A stretch of DNA of 64,000 nt, taken from NCBI GenBank assembly GCA_028289645.1, contig JANQOK010000018.1:62001-126000 (forward strand), given 5' to 3'. The DNA is from Anderseniella sp. (lineage in GTDB: Bacteria; Pseudomonadota; Alphaproteobacteria; Rhizobiales; Aestuariivirgaceae). Shown here piece by piece: positions 39,174 through 49,466 of this stretch. Each line of letters begins with the position of its first letter. Within the stretch, counting starts at the first letter, position 1. The notes below the pieces were generated by a model. The model made no database searches. It was not told where the DNA came from and was given only the letters and a program-made list of their open reading frames with translations. The translations under genes and the position numbers were made by a program.

Positions 39174-39545
39174 CGAACGTGCCGGGTGTTGCGTTGCGGA
39201 AATGCAACACTTCAGGGTTTTTTGCTCCGGCTACTTGGCAATTGCGCTGCGCCTGTGGCATAAGCCGTGTCTCGATTTATGGAGTAAGGCACATGCATTT
39301 CAATCGCCAATACGCGATGCTGCTGGCTGCGACGGGCAATGCGCCTGCCGCATGTGCCGCTCTTGTGCCTGGAACTGCCTCTGCAGTTTTCTAAGGCGAT
39401 GCGCGGCGCCAGCCGGCATTTCTGATCTTTCACAACAAATACTGATTGTACCGACCTGTCGGGCCTGAGAAGTCGCGCGCTCGCATGCGCGTGCTCCTCG
39501 GTCCACTGCGACGGGACACTTTCAATGAACTGGAGTTGACGCAGC
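39174..39545. other. Gap between the RsmB-like gene and the 319-residue ORF
   Basis: These 372 bases hold only weak signals. TTGGCA (39235-39240) and CATAAG (39259-39264), spaced by 18 bases, form a possible promoter. A 33-residue frame starts at ATG 39293 after GGAG/TAAGG and ends in AVF; its Ala-rich sequence resembles part of a signal peptide, but it is too short to call. Confidence 0.4.
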
Positions 39546-40505
39546 ATGGATATCCGTGATGCCAACGAAATTATTGCGTGCCTGCCCAAAGAGCGAACTG
39601 TTTATCGTTACTGCAACGACGAATATGCCGCTCAGTTGCTGGCACCGAAACTGGGCGCCACCGGGCTGCCGGTCCGCGAAATCCGGGCCAGCCGCTGGGG
39701 ACGCCTGCTTGATCGCAAGCCTGTTGCTGCCGTGCTGAAGCACTGTGGCGCGGCTGTCCTTTGTGACCATCACTTGCTGGCCATGCCACGCGAGAACGAC
39801 CGGTCATATGTCCTCACCCTCGGTTTGTGGGGATGGCGGCGAGGCAACCGCGGCTACTACCAGACCTCGCGCTCCGGGGTGAATCTGGTACTGCAGGTGA
39901 ACTTTGACCGCGGGCACGACAGAACATATCAGCGCATGGTGCGACCTGTCTCGAAAAGGGATCTGAACCAGTCATCGCATCCGATCTGTAAACGCGGCCG
40001 CACGACCATGGCATGGGTGCGCCTGGACATTGATCTTGCCAGCGGGCAAGCGCTGATTGAAGAAGTGCAGACTGATTGGCTGCGTGGCGCCGGATGGGCT
40101 CGTTCCTCAGCCATCCGCGCCATCAAACAGGGCCGCCCAAACGATGTCATCTGGGAGGTTGGCGCTGCAAAAAGGCTGAAGCCCTATTGCGATTATGTTC
40201 TTGAACGCCACGCCGGTGACTGGGCGGAAGTGGCATTGTCTGCCGCAATCGAGTTTCTCATCGGTGAGATCGGCATATCGCAAATCTGGTATCATGACAG
40301 CGAAACCGGTGCGCGCCTGAAAAAGATAGAGTGGTCAAAACCACCGCGTTCAATATACACCAGCCTGCCGCGCAGCTTCTGCCTTGAGAAGACCTCACAG
40401 GCACCGGACTTCGTCGTGTCAACCGCACCCAAAGTCCTTGCGTGCCGCATGAAACGGGGCCAGGAAAGTTTCTGGCACATGGATGCAACCCGCAAACTCA
40501 ATTGA
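39546..40505 (+). CDS. Uncharacterised 319-residue protein
   Basis: I do not recognise this family. The product is soluble and rich in Arg and Trp, with motifs such as VLTLGLWGWRRGNRGYYQ, HPICKRGRTTMAWVRLDID and LIEEVQTDWLRGAGW. No membrane segment or nucleotide loop is visible. Codon choice resembles its neighbours. It lies between the guaB group and guaA. Confidence 0.8.
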   Translation: MDIRDANEIIACLPKERTVYRYCNDEYAAQLLAPKLGATGLPVREIRASRWGRLLDRKPVAAVLKHCGAAVLCDHHLLAMPRENDRSYVLTLGLWGWRRGNRGYYQTSRSGVNLVLQVNFDRGHDRTYQRMVRPVSKRDLNQSSHPICKRGRTTMAWVRLDIDLASGQALIEEVQTDWLRGAGWARSSAIRAIKQGRPNDVIWEVGAAKRLKPYCDYVLERHAGDWAEVALSAAIEFLIGEIGISQIWYHDSETGARLKKIEWSKPPRSIYTSLPRSFCLEKTSQAPDFVVSTAPKVLACRMKRGQESFWHMDATRKLN

Positions 40506-40525
40506 GTTTGCGGGGCGGGCCGCAT

Positions 40526-40708
40526 TCAGCTTACATGTGATCCACGCATCTGCATGATGGCCTTGCGAACCTGCATCCAGGCTTCGGCATGCTGATGCTC
40601 GCCGGAATTGCGCAATTCGTTCGCCTTCTGCGCCGCGTGCGCTTCTGCCTTCTCGCCATACGCATCAATCAGAGCGCGGGCGTGTTCGGCGGTTTGTATC
40701 GCGTTCAT
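40526..40708 (-). CDS. Small 60-residue helical protein
   Basis: The 60-residue product is a single predicted helical hairpin rich in Ala, Glu and His (for example AEHARALIDAYGEKAEAHAAQKA, quoted in part, and HAEAWMQVRKAIMQM). GAGAGGAG precedes the ATG by about 9 bases. The frame converges with the 319-residue gene, leaving a 20-base gap. Function is unknown. Confidence 0.75.
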   Translation of the reverse strand: MNAIQTAEHARALIDAYGEKAEAHAAQKANELRNSGEHQHAEAWMQVRKAIMQMRGSHVS

Positions 40709-40853
40709 AAACAGCGTCTCCTCTCAACTGAGCAAACGCCCCACCAGCCGTAATGGCCCATGATACCATAAAATTCGCTGGAACTGTGAATAGCCGGCGG
40801 TGTGACGGCCTGTTTATCTTGCGGACTCGTCGGCTTTTCTGTATCCGCTCGCT

Positions 40854-42404
40854 ATGACAGACCGTCTCCTCATTATCGACTTCGGTTCACAGGTCACCCA
40901 GCTCATCGCGCGGCGCCTGCGCGAACTGAGCGTGTATTGCGAAATCCACCCATTCCAGAATGTGACCGACGCTTTCCTGAAGAAGTTTTCGCCTAAGGCG
41001 GTGATCCTGTCCGGCGGGCCGGCATCGGTATTTGATGACGGCGCGCCGATGCCGCCGCCCTCGGTGTTTGAGCTGGGCATCCCGGTTCTGGGCATCTGCT
41101 ATGGCCAGCAGGCAATGATGCATTGTCTGGGTGGCCTCGTCGAACGTGGTGAAGGCACGGCTGAGTTTGGCCGCGCCTATGTGACACCGGCGGATGGAAA
41201 GCTTGCATTGCTGGACGGATGGTTTGACGCCGGTGACGAGCAGGTCTGGATGAGCCACGGTGATCATGTGTCCAGGCTGGCGCCGGGCTTTGAGGTTTTT
41301 GGCACGTCGCCCAACGCACCGTTCGCCATCACCGCCGACACCTCACGGAATTTCTTCGCGGTGCAGTTTCATCCCGAAGTCCACCACACACCGCACGGCT
41401 CTAAGCTGTACGAAAACTTCGTCAGGCTGGCCGGTTTCACCGGTGACTGGACAATGGAAGCCTACAAGGATCAGGCCATTGCGGCCATCCGCGAGCAGGT
41501 CGGTTCCGGCCGGGTCATATGCGGTCTGTCAGGTGGCGTCGATTCATCGGTTGCCGCCGTGCTCATCCACCAGGCCATTGGCGATCAACTGACTTGTATC
41601 CTGGTGGACCATGGCCTGATGCGCAAAGACGAAGCTCAACAGGTCGTCGCGATGTTTCGCGAGAACTACAATATTCCGCTGGTGCTGGTGGATGCCGCTG
41701 ACACGTTTCTGGATGCGCTCGAGGGTGAGGCCGACCCCGAGAAGAAGCGCAAGACCATTGGGCGTCTGTTCATCGAGGAGTTTGAACGCGAGGCGAAGAA
41801 AATCGGCGGCGCGGAATTTTTGGCTCAGGGCACGTTGTATCCGGACGTCATCGAGAGCGTGTCGTTCTCCGGCGGCCCGTCCGTCACCATCAAGTCACAC
41901 CACAATGTCGGCGGCCTGCCGGAGCGGATGAACATGCAACTGGTCGAACCGTTGCGTGAATTGTTCAAGGACGAGGTGAGGGCGCTTGGGCACGAGTTGG
42001 GACTACCCGACAGTTTCATCGGACGGCACCCGTTTCCCGGACCCGGCCTTGCCATCCGCTGCCCCGGCGGCGTCACCCGCGACAAAGTAAGGATCCTGCA
42101 GGAAGCCGACGCGGTCTATCTCGATGAGATTCGAAAAGCCGGTCTATACGATGACATATGGCAGGCATTTGCAGTCCTGCTGCCGGTCCAGACTGTTGGC
42201 GTCATGGGCGACGGGCGGACCTACGAGTTCGTCTGCGCCTTGCGCGCCGTCACTTCCGTCGATGGCATGACGGCGGACTTCTTTCCCTACGACATGGAGT
42301 TCCTGGGCCGAGTCGCAACCCGCATCATCAATGAGGTGCGGGGCATCAACCGGGTTGTCTACGACATCACCTCAAAACCACCCGGGACCATCGAGTGGGA
42401 GTAG
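40854..42404 (+). CDS. guaA: GMP synthase (glutamine-hydrolysing) GuaA
   Basis: GuaA aminates XMP to GMP. The 516-residue product has a class I glutamine amidotransferase domain with GICYGQQAM (catalytic Cys) and FHPEV (catalytic His and Glu). The ATP pyrophosphatase domain has the P-loop [13 protein letters not shown]. The C-terminal dimerisation domain ends in [14 protein letters not shown], the conserved end of GuaA. The RiPP cluster begins 126 bases after its stop. Confidence 0.98.
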   Translation: MTDRLLIIDFGSQVTQLIARRLRELSVYCEIHPFQNVTDAFLKKFSPKAVILSGGPASVFDDGAPMPPPSVFELGIPVLGICYGQQAMMHCLGGLVERGEGTAEFGRAYVTPADGKLALLDGWFDAGDEQVWMSHGDHVSRLAPGFEVFGTSPNAPFAITADTSRNFFAVQFHPEVHHTPHGSKLYENFVRLAGFTGDWTMEAYKDQAIAAIREQVGSGRVICGLSGGVDSSVAAVLIHQAIGDQLTCILVDHGLMRKDEAQQVVAMFRENYNIPLVLVDAADTFLDALEGEADPEKKRKTIGRLFIEEFEREAKKIGGAEFLAQGTLYPDVIESVSFSGGPSVTIKSHHNVGGLPERMNMQLVEPLRELFKDEVRALGHELGLPDSFIGRHPFPGPGLAIRCPGGVTRDKVRILQEADAVYLDEIRKAGLYDDIWQAFAVLLPVQTVGVMGDGRTYEFVCALRAVTSVDGMTADFFPYDMEFLGRVATRIINEVRGINRVVYDITSKPPGTIEWE

Positions 42405-42466
42405 CGAACGGCGCCACTGAATGTGGCAGGAGCAGCACCTGACGCCGGTGCCGCCCGTGTCCGGCA

Positions 42467-42519
42467 TTGACACTGGAAACCTCGAAAAAAAAGATGCAGA
42501 GTACAGATTGTTTCTGTAC
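42467..42519 (+). promoter_or_regulatory. Candidate promoter and 7-bp dyad upstream of the RiPP exporter
   Basis: A consensus TTGACA stands at 42467-42472, although the -10 hexamer 17 bases on (AAAGAT, 42490-42495) is poor. Just downstream is a perfect inverted repeat, GTACAGA (42501-42507) and TCTGTAC (42513-42519), with a TTGTT spacer. It lies 11 bases before the first possible start of the HlyD-like gene. A 19-base dyad here could be an operator or an RNA hairpin over the ribosome-binding region. No regulator gene occurs in the cluster. Confidence 0.5.
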
Positions 42520-42530
42520 GATCTAATTTT

Positions 42531-43781
42531 TTGAAATCCAGCGACAATGAGGGACAGTTGAACGCAAAAGCCGCCATCCCGCAGCGACCGCGCAGTCAGG
42601 AAAACCTCGACACGAGAGTGGTCCTTATTCCCAGCGCACACAAGTACCTGACTGCAGTGATTGCAATCGTGATGCTGGCGGTCGTCATCTGGAGCGTTGT
42701 CGGCACCATCCCGAGCAAGGTGACTGGAAGCGGAATAATTATTCGGTCTTCCCAGCAGCAGTACGTGGTTCAGGCGGCAACCAAAGGCCGTATCGGCACG
42801 ATACTGGTCAGCACGGCTGAAACGGTGCAAGCCGGTATGGTGCTAGCAGAGATTTCCCAGCCCGAAGTCGACTTTCATATCAAGCTCGCACAGCAGACAC
42901 TTGATCACATGAAAACTGACCTGGAAGAGCGGAACAAGCTCAAGCAGGAGGCTTTTCAGGCCCGGGAGGCGGCATCGACCGAATTGATGAACTCGATAAC
43001 CTCTGCTTTGAAAAAAGCTCGAGCCGAGTGGCAAATCATCGAAAAATTGATTGCCGAGGATACCGGTGTTGCCGGCCGCAAGGAAGCCAACATTGCACGC
43101 AGCGATGCCATTTCATCTCATATCACTGACCTTCAACTCAAACTGTCCCGCGTCAGGATCGAGCAGCAGGCATACAAGGTCAACCTGGCCGTGGAACTCG
43201 AACAGGCTCACGATGAATTTCGCAAGCGCGAGGTTGAACTGATCGAACAGAAGGCCCGGCGCGAGCAGGATCGCTATGTCCGCGCGCCAGTGTCCGGCGT
43301 GGTCGAAGAAATACGGGTTGGTACCGGGCAGGTGGTGGACAATGACGATGTCATTTTGACGATCGCCGAGGCAGAAAAGGGCAATCAGGTCCTGGCATTT
43401 CTGGATATCACGCACGGGCCCCTGGTTGAAAGGGGAATGGATGCCCACCTGATTCCAATGACGGTGGAAAAGGCGGAGTTCGGCAGCATGCGGGGCACCG
43501 CCATTTCAATTTCCGAGGCCCCGGTATCAAAAGCGCAGATAAACGCGCTGCTGCGAAACGAGCAACTGTCCGAACTGTTTTCCAGGGATTACACGCCATA
43601 CTTGGCGCACATAAGCCTGCAGGAAAGCGAGACTAACGCTAGTGGGTTTGAGTGGTGGACCGGCAATGGACCGCCGTTCCAGATACATGTCGGCACTCTT
43701 GCGCAGGTCGAGATCGTGGTGCGTGAACAAAGGCCCATAACCATCCTGATACCCGCACTGGCATCGGTGTTCGACCAGTGA
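42531..43781 (+). CDS. HlyD-like periplasmic adaptor of an NHLM RiPP exporter
   Basis: The 416-residue (or shorter) protein is a membrane-fusion protein that would link an inner-membrane ABC exporter to an outer-membrane channel. It has an N-terminal cytoplasmic stretch, one membrane helix at about residues 42-62 and a lipoyl-like domain around ITGSGIIIRSS-type sequence. A long coiled-coil hairpin spans about 110-250, followed by a second lipoyl half with RAPVSGVVEEIRVGTGQ. This matches the secretion protein of NHLM-type clusters. The start is uncertain (TTG 42531 or TTG 42558, the latter with GAGGGA very close). It overlaps the next gene by 4 bases. Confidence 0.88.
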   Translation: MKSSDNEGQLNAKAAIPQRPRSQENLDTRVVLIPSAHKYLTAVIAIVMLAVVIWSVVGTIPSKVTGSGIIIRSSQQQYVVQAATKGRIGTILVSTAETVQAGMVLAEISQPEVDFHIKLAQQTLDHMKTDLEERNKLKQEAFQAREAASTELMNSITSALKKARAEWQIIEKLIAEDTGVAGRKEANIARSDAISSHITDLQLKLSRVRIEQQAYKVNLAVELEQAHDEFRKREVELIEQKARREQDRYVRAPVSGVVEEIRVGTGQVVDNDDVILTIAEAEKGNQVLAFLDITHGPLVERGMDAHLIPMTVEKAEFGSMRGTAISISEAPVSKAQINALLRNEQLSELFSRDYTPYLAHISLQESETNASGFEWWTGNGPPFQIHVGTLAQVEIVVREQRPITILIPALASVFDQ

Positions 43782-45967
43782 ACGCGATGCTCTCAAGGCT
43801 GTCTGCAATGGTTGGGTCCAGCACGCGGGTCCGCACACCAACAGTATTACAGATGGAGGCGGCAGAATGCGGTGCCGCTGCAATTACCATGGTGCTGGGC
43901 GGGTTCGGCCGGTTTGTGCCATTGGAGGAAATGCGCGAGGAGTGCGGTGTTTCTCGAGATGGCAGCAAGGCCAGCAATCTGTTGAAGGCAGCGCGCCGTT
44001 ATGGCCTTGTCGCAACCGGTTATCGCAAGATGGCAAAATCTGCACTTGAAGGTCCGTTTCCCTCAATCGCGTTCTGGAACGCGAACCATTACCTGGTTAT
44101 CGAAGGGGCATCCAAAGACAGGGTTTATCTCAATGATCCGGCAAGTGGTCCCAGGACCGTGTCACGCGATCAGTTCCAGAGCTCATACTCCGGCATCCTG
44201 CTGTGCTTCGAAAAGGGCGAAGACTTTGTGCCAGGTGGCCAGCCGCCTAAACTGCTGTCAAGGCTGGTCCAGGAAGCTCGTGAAAATTTCAGGTATATCG
44301 CGATCATACTGACCGTCGGATTTCTGATCAGCATCCCGAGTTTTGTCGCACCGGCACTGACCGGTGTGTTCGTCGACAGCATCATAGTTCCGCAATCCAC
44401 TTCTTGGATGGCGCCGATAATTTTGATCCTTGCTGCCGCGATAATCATCCAGGTGCTGCTGTCCTGGGTCAAGGATCTGGCCTTGCTGCGACTGCAGATG
44501 GATTTGTCATTGACCCGGTCGGCAGACTTTGTCTGGCATGTTCTGCGACTGCCGGTGTCATTTTTTGCGGTCCGCTATCTGGGCGACATTTCAAGTCGTG
44601 TCAGCAGCGTTGAGCGGGTGTCACGACTGCTCACAACCGAGCTAGGATCGGCGTCGATTAATGCGCTTACCGCCGCTCTTATTTTGGGGTTCATGATGTT
44701 GCTGAGCCCGCTGCTTGCCGGTATCGCGGTTGCCGGCGCACTGCTGAACGTTGTCGCATTGCGGGTTTTCCGCCGTGTTCGCACCGACACAGCGATGCGG
44801 TTGCAGACGGACCAGGCAAAACTGTTTTCAACCACCGTCACCGGATTGCGGTCAATTGAGACACTCAAGTCAACCGGTACGGAGGATGATTTTTTCGGAA
44901 AGTGGGCCGGATACCATGCACGGGCAATCAATTCTGAGCAGGCGCTTGCCAGGCTGGACGAGATATCCACCATTCTGCCTCCGCTGATCGCGACCATGAC
45001 TGTGGCCGTTGCGCTGGGTCTGGGTGGTGCGAGTGTCATGGACGGCGCATTGACCCTGGGGGCGCTGCTGGCCTTTCAGACGCTGTTTGCCTCAATCACC
45101 ACCCCGATTCAGCACATGGTCCAGGTCACCGGTCAGGCCCAGGAAGCAGCCGCTGATCTGGCGCGGATGGATGATGTGCTGGGCAACCAGTTGGACTGGC
45201 GGCACCAGCCTACATCAGAACTCCCGCAAGAAGATCATGTTGTCGAGCCTGGCCTGAAGCTGGAAAACATCAGCTTCGGTTACAGCCCGCTTGAACCGCC
45301 TCTGATCCGGGAATTGAACCTGTCAGTCCGACCGGGCGGCTGGGTGGCGCTGGTTGGTGTGTCCGGCAGCGGCAAATCAACGATCGGCAAACTGATCAGC
45401 GGGCTGTACGAACCCTGGGATGGTGAAGTGCGGTTTGATGGCCGACCGCTGCAGTCGTTCTCGCGCACAGAAATGTCACGCGAAGTGGCAACCGTGGATC
45501 AGGACATCACCCTGTTCGATGGGACTGTTCGCGACAATATCTGCCTGTGGGACAAGACCATTCCTCATGCAGAAGTGGTTGAAGCCGCCCGCAATGCCGA
45601 TATTCTGGAAGAGATCTCCCGCCTGCCGGGGAACTTTGATGCAGTTGTGCAGGAAGGTGGCCGCAATCTCAGCGGCGGCCAGCGCCAACGCATTGAAATT
45701 GCCCGCGCTCTGGTCAGGCGGCCGTCTGTGCTGGTTCTTGACGAGGCAACTGCAGCGCTGGATCCAACAACCGAGTTGGAAATCATAAAATCCCTGCGCC
45801 GGAGCGGCACGACCTGCGTGCTTATCGCGCACCGGTTGAGCACCATTCGCGACTGCGATGAGATACTGTTGCTGGAAGACGGCGTGGTCGCCGAACGCGG
45901 CGATCACGACAGTCTGATGGCGATCAACGGCGCCTATGCCGAGCTGGTCGGGGACGGTGCCAAATGA
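43778..45967 (+). CDS. NHLM-type peptidase/ABC exporter (C39 domain)
   Basis: This 729-residue protein should cut leaders at double-Gly sites and export the core peptide. The N-terminal C39 peptidase has EAAECGAAA (Cys31), NANHYLVIEG (His104) and NDPASG (Asp120), a complete catalytic set. Six membrane helices follow (about 160-440). The ATPase has Walker A GVSGSGKST, signature LSGGQRQRIEIARAL and Walker B VLVLDEATAALD. It overlaps both neighbours by 4 bases. GTG 43778 is used; ATG 43787 is possible. The substrates are presumably the three precursors of this cluster. Confidence 0.95.
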   Translation: MNAMLSRLSAMVGSSTRVRTPTVLQMEAAECGAAAITMVLGGFGRFVPLEEMREECGVSRDGSKASNLLKAARRYGLVATGYRKMAKSALEGPFPSIAFWNANHYLVIEGASKDRVYLNDPASGPRTVSRDQFQSSYSGILLCFEKGEDFVPGGQPPKLLSRLVQEARENFRYIAIILTVGFLISIPSFVAPALTGVFVDSIIVPQSTSWMAPIILILAAAIIIQVLLSWVKDLALLRLQMDLSLTRSADFVWHVLRLPVSFFAVRYLGDISSRVSSVERVSRLLTTELGSASINALTAALILGFMMLLSPLLAGIAVAGALLNVVALRVFRRVRTDTAMRLQTDQAKLFSTTVTGLRSIETLKSTGTEDDFFGKWAGYHARAINSEQALARLDEISTILPPLIATMTVAVALGLGGASVMDGALTLGALLAFQTLFASITTPIQHMVQVTGQAQEAAADLARMDDVLGNQLDWRHQPTSELPQEDHVVEPGLKLENISFGYSPLEPPLIRELNLSVRPGGWVALVGVSGSGKSTIGKLISGLYEPWDGEVRFDGRPLQSFSRTEMSREVATVDQDITLFDGTVRDNICLWDKTIPHAEVVEAARNADILEEISRLPGNFDAVVQEGGRNLSGGQRQRIEIARALVRRPSVLVLDEATAALDPTTELEIIKSLRRSGTTCVLIAHRLSTIRDCDEILLLEDGVVAERGDHDSLMAINGAYAELVGDGAK

Positions 45968-48762
45968 CGAGGGCTGCCCGCGCGTCGCGACAATCCAGTC
46001 GCAAAGGACCATCCGGTCCGGGGACGTTTACCCAGACTGTGCGTGCTTATGTCCGGCCGGCCGGCGAGGCTCTGCTGGCCGCGCCCAGGCGATATCTGGG
46101 AGAGTTCCCCAAAGGTAGTGCCAACCTGCCGTTGCAGGATGAAGACGCGGTATTCGAACTGGTTTGTGAAGACCTGAGCGAGTACGACATTGGCGCACCC
46201 ACGGCCGCCGCCGATGCCAAGGCCGCAGTTGGCTGGATTGCGGCTTTGTCTCAATTTGTGCGACCGGTAAATCAGTTGGTTCCGCCAACCGAATTGACTG
46301 CTGGCAACGCGGTCACGGTGAGAGCCGGCCAGCCAATGTCAGGGCGATCGCCGCTGTGGTTGGTTGCGGATCAGCCGGTACTCGCAATGTACCTGCCTGG
46401 TACTGAAGATGTTGTGCCGACGTCACATTTGCCAATTGGCAGCGGACTGTCCGTAGTACTTAGGGAGACCGGGCCGGTTCGGGTTCTGGACTCTGCGCAG
46501 TTCATCAAGGAGTTTGGTGCTTCGTCATTGCTGGCGGTTGCAGCACACGTCTCTGCCGCGCTTGCCGCCTGGGACAGTCATCAGAGAGCTGCGGAGGCAG
46601 CCCGCCGGGAAACCGCTGCTGCCCGTGATCAAGATGCGTTTGGAGCCGCGCGAAAGCAGATTGGTGTCGTTACTGCAGACACGCCCTTTCAGTTCAACGT
46701 AGGGGCGGGCGAAGACTCCCTGCTGGCGTCTCTGAAAATCATTGCTGCGCATGACAGGTTCACGATCATCGAACCTGCCAATTACGAGCAGTTGCCAACG
46801 CTGCAGCAGAAACTTCGCCACATCGCGACGGAGTCGAATTTCCGGTTCCGGGAGGTCGAGGTGCAGGGTGCCTGGTGGCTCGAGGAGGGGCTGCCGATAC
46901 TGCTGCAGCAAAATGATGGCGAGTCCACGGCTGCCGCAATCTGGCATAACGGTGTATATTGCATCGTCGATCCGCAGAGCGGTTCGTTTCGTCCCTTAGA
47001 TGATGTCTCTGCCAGCCAGTATTTCGGTTTCGGTTTCATGCTGTATCCGAGCTTGACGGGCCAGTTGAGCGGTCGTGAATTCGGCTGGCTGGCCCTCACC
47101 AGCGTCGGCTCCGACGTGCGCACATTGCTGGTATCTGGGCTGCTGGCGGTGATGGCCGGATTGATTGTGCCCATCGCAACCGGCGTGATCGTCTCGACCG
47201 CCATTCCGGACGGCAGGCCGAACCTGGTGACCCAGATGGCTATCATGATCGGCATCGGCGCCATCAGCACCACTGCATTCACGGTGGTGCGCTCGCTGGC
47301 CAGCATCAGGGCCAGCGGGCTGATCGATATCCGCTTGCAGCCCGCACTTTGGGACCGGGCGCTGAGATTGCCGTCGTCGTTTTTCCGCGAATACACGACC
47401 GGTGATCTAACCATGAGGGTGCTCACCGTGACTGCCATGCGCCGTATCATCGCCGGACCGGTGCTGAACGGCCTGCTGAGCGGCGCATTTGCCGGCATCA
47501 GCTTCATTTTGATGTTGGTTTATGATGTGGAACTGGCGCTGTACGGTTTCGGTTTCGCAGTGCTGTCCGGCGTGTTTTTCATTGCTCTGGCCCGCCGACA
47601 GCTGGGTTTTCAGCGCCGCATCCTGAATGCTCAGGGCGTCGTGACAAGCCGGGTGCTGGACATGCTGTCGGGAATCTCGAAATTGCGCGTCGCCGGAGCA
47701 GAGGAGAGAGCCTTTGCCCGGTGGGCGGATTCATTCGCCATCCAGGAGCGTGCGAACTGGAGTAGTGGCAGGGTCCGAGCCATCCAGTCGACGGCCGGTG
47801 TGATCCTGCCGTCCGTCGGGGTGCTGGGCATGCTGCTGGTCGCCGGATATCGCACGCAGACGATCGATCTCGCATCCTTCGCGGCTTTCAATGCGGCGTT
47901 TGGCCAGTTCATTGCTTCAATTTCCGCGTTTTCGCTGGCGCTCGGCGCCACGGTGGAGGCCATGCCGCTGCTGGACCGGGTCAAGCCCATTCTGGAGACC
48001 GAACCCGAGGTCGTGGAAACACGGACTGATCCGGGCAAGCTCCATGGTCAGGTGTCCATAAGGGACCTCACCTTCAGGTATACGCCGGACGGAGCTGATG
48101 TTCTGGATGGCGTGGACCTGACCATTGAACCAGGTGAATTTGTTGCCGTGGTCGGGCCGTCAGGTTCTGGCAAATCGACGCTTTTGAGGTTGCTGCTGGG
48201 GTTTGAAACACCAAACTCCGGTGCCGTATTCTATGACAACAAGGACCTTGCGCAACTGGATCTCAGGCTGGTGCGCCGTCAGATCGGCACAGTCATGCAG
48301 AACGCCTCCCTGATACCAGGCAGTCTGTATGACAACATTGCCGGTGCGGCTGCGCTGTCGGAACGTCAAGTGATGGAAGCTGCCGAGATGGCCGGCCTGG
48401 CCGACGACATCAGAAAACTGCCCATGGGACTGGAGACGTTTGTGATGGAAGAGGCCGGTACCCTGTCTGGCGGGCAGCGGCAGAGGACCATGATAGCGCG
48501 TGCGCTGGTGCGCAAACCCAACATCCTGTTTTTCGATGAAGCCACCAGCGCACTGGATAACAAAACCCAGGCCATCATCTCCGAAAGTCTCAACAGCCTG
48601 AAGGTCACCCGGCTGGTAATTGCGCATCGGCTCAGCACCATCCGTGAAGCTGACAAGATTGCGGTGGTCTCGCAGGGCAGGATTGTCGAACTTGGCAATT
48701 ATGATGCGCTGATGAAGAAGAAGGGCGAATTCTACCACCTGGCAAAGCGGCAACTTCTGTGA
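45964..48762 (+). CDS. NHLM-type ABC transporter permease/ATP-binding protein
   Basis: The 932-residue protein is the second ABC subunit of NHLM exporters. It has a roughly 400-residue cytosolic N-terminal region without a C39 catalytic triad, then membrane helices (about 390-640). The ATPase has GPSGSGKSTLLRLLLGF, LSGGQRQRTMIARAL and ILFFDEATSALD. Two such proteins typically form a heteromeric exporter in NHLM loci. Its ATG overlaps the previous stop (ATGA). Confidence 0.93.
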   Translation: MTRAARASRQSSRKGPSGPGTFTQTVRAYVRPAGEALLAAPRRYLGEFPKGSANLPLQDEDAVFELVCEDLSEYDIGAPTAAADAKAAVGWIAALSQFVRPVNQLVPPTELTAGNAVTVRAGQPMSGRSPLWLVADQPVLAMYLPGTEDVVPTSHLPIGSGLSVVLRETGPVRVLDSAQFIKEFGASSLLAVAAHVSAALAAWDSHQRAAEAARRETAAARDQDAFGAARKQIGVVTADTPFQFNVGAGEDSLLASLKIIAAHDRFTIIEPANYEQLPTLQQKLRHIATESNFRFREVEVQGAWWLEEGLPILLQQNDGESTAAAIWHNGVYCIVDPQSGSFRPLDDVSASQYFGFGFMLYPSLTGQLSGREFGWLALTSVGSDVRTLLVSGLLAVMAGLIVPIATGVIVSTAIPDGRPNLVTQMAIMIGIGAISTTAFTVVRSLASIRASGLIDIRLQPALWDRALRLPSSFFREYTTGDLTMRVLTVTAMRRIIAGPVLNGLLSGAFAGISFILMLVYDVELALYGFGFAVLSGVFFIALARRQLGFQRRILNAQGVVTSRVLDMLSGISKLRVAGAEERAFARWADSFAIQERANWSSGRVRAIQSTAGVILPSVGVLGMLLVAGYRTQTIDLASFAAFNAAFGQFIASISAFSLALGATVEAMPLLDRVKPILETEPEVVETRTDPGKLHGQVSIRDLTFRYTPDGADVLDGVDLTIEPGEFVAVVGPSGSGKSTLLRLLLGFETPNSGAVFYDNKDLAQLDLRLVRRQIGTVMQNASLIPGSLYDNIAGAAALSERQVMEAAEMAGLADDIRKLPMGLETFVMEEAGTLSGGQRQRTMIARALVRKPNILFFDEATSALDNKTQAIISESLNSLKVTRLVIAHRLSTIREADKIAVVSQGRIVELGNYDALMKKKGEFYHLAKRQLL

Positions 48763-48791
48763 CTCCAGGTCCGAAAACGGGGGTACGCGCC

Positions 48792-49466
48792 ATGAAAGCT
48801 GATTGTCTGCGCAAATCGACCTTGTGGAATGTGAATCCGCTCGTCCTGACAATTGATCACTTCATCTGCGCTGATGATTGTGATGCCATGATTGCGGCGG
48901 CGGCAGCACGCACCAAACGGGCCACTGTTTACTCTGAAAAAGCTGGTCACGAACGATCTGCGGTCCGGTCGAACTCGACTTGCCTTCTCGATCCGGCCGA
49001 GTATCCGTGGGCTCTCAGCTTGTTCAGTAACGTCGGATCACTGATTGGCCTTCCTTGCGAGAACGCCGAGGGTGTGTCGGTATTGCATTATCGTAAAGGA
49101 GAACAGTTCAAGCCACATTTCGATTCCTTCGCGATAGATGGAACTCCCCGGCACAAGATGATCTTGGAAAAGGGCGGAGGCCAGCGGTTGTATACGGCAA
49201 TCTGCTATTTGAACGATGATTTTTGCGGCGGCGGCACTCAGTTTCCTGATCTGGGTCTCACCATTGAACCCGGCAAGGGCAAGCTGCTGCTGTTTGCAAA
49301 TACCCGCGCCGGTTCAACTGAGCCATCTCCTGCATCACTTCATGCTGGCCTGCCGGTAGCAAATGGAGAGAAATGGGCAGCAACTGTTTGGTGGCGGGAG
49401 CGCAGGTTTCCGTATGAGCTGTTGCGAGCGGCCAGTTCAGACAAGATCACAAGTCCGGTCGCTTAA
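48792..49466 (+). CDS. Prolyl-4-hydroxylase-like Fe(II)/2-oxoglutarate oxygenase
   Basis: The 224-residue protein has the P4H double-stranded beta-helix. The iron ligands are HFD (His109, Asp111) and LHAG (His184), and Lys194 in KWAATVWW is positioned to bind 2-oxoglutarate. YTAICYLNDDFCGGGTQFP is the family core. Family members hydroxylate Pro or other residues, so it is a candidate peptide hydroxylase for this cluster. ATG 48792 follows GGGGG. The upstream GTG 48759, which overlaps the ABC gene stop, is an alternative. It converges with the Asp/Asn hydroxylase gene with a 4-base overlap. Confidence 0.9.
   Translation: MKADCLRKSTLWNVNPLVLTIDHFICADDCDAMIAAAAARTKRATVYSEKAGHERSAVRSNSTCLLDPAEYPWALSLFSNVGSLIGLPCENAEGVSVLHYRKGEQFKPHFDSFAIDGTPRHKMILEKGGGQRLYTAICYLNDDFCGGGTQFPDLGLTIEPGKGKLLLFANTRAGSTEPSPASLHAGLPVANGEKWAATVWWRERRFPYELLRAASSDKITSPVA

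Noticed and set aside
39293-39394. 33-residue frame after a possible GGAG site
   Set aside because: Too short and Ala-rich to distinguish from chance without conservation data.
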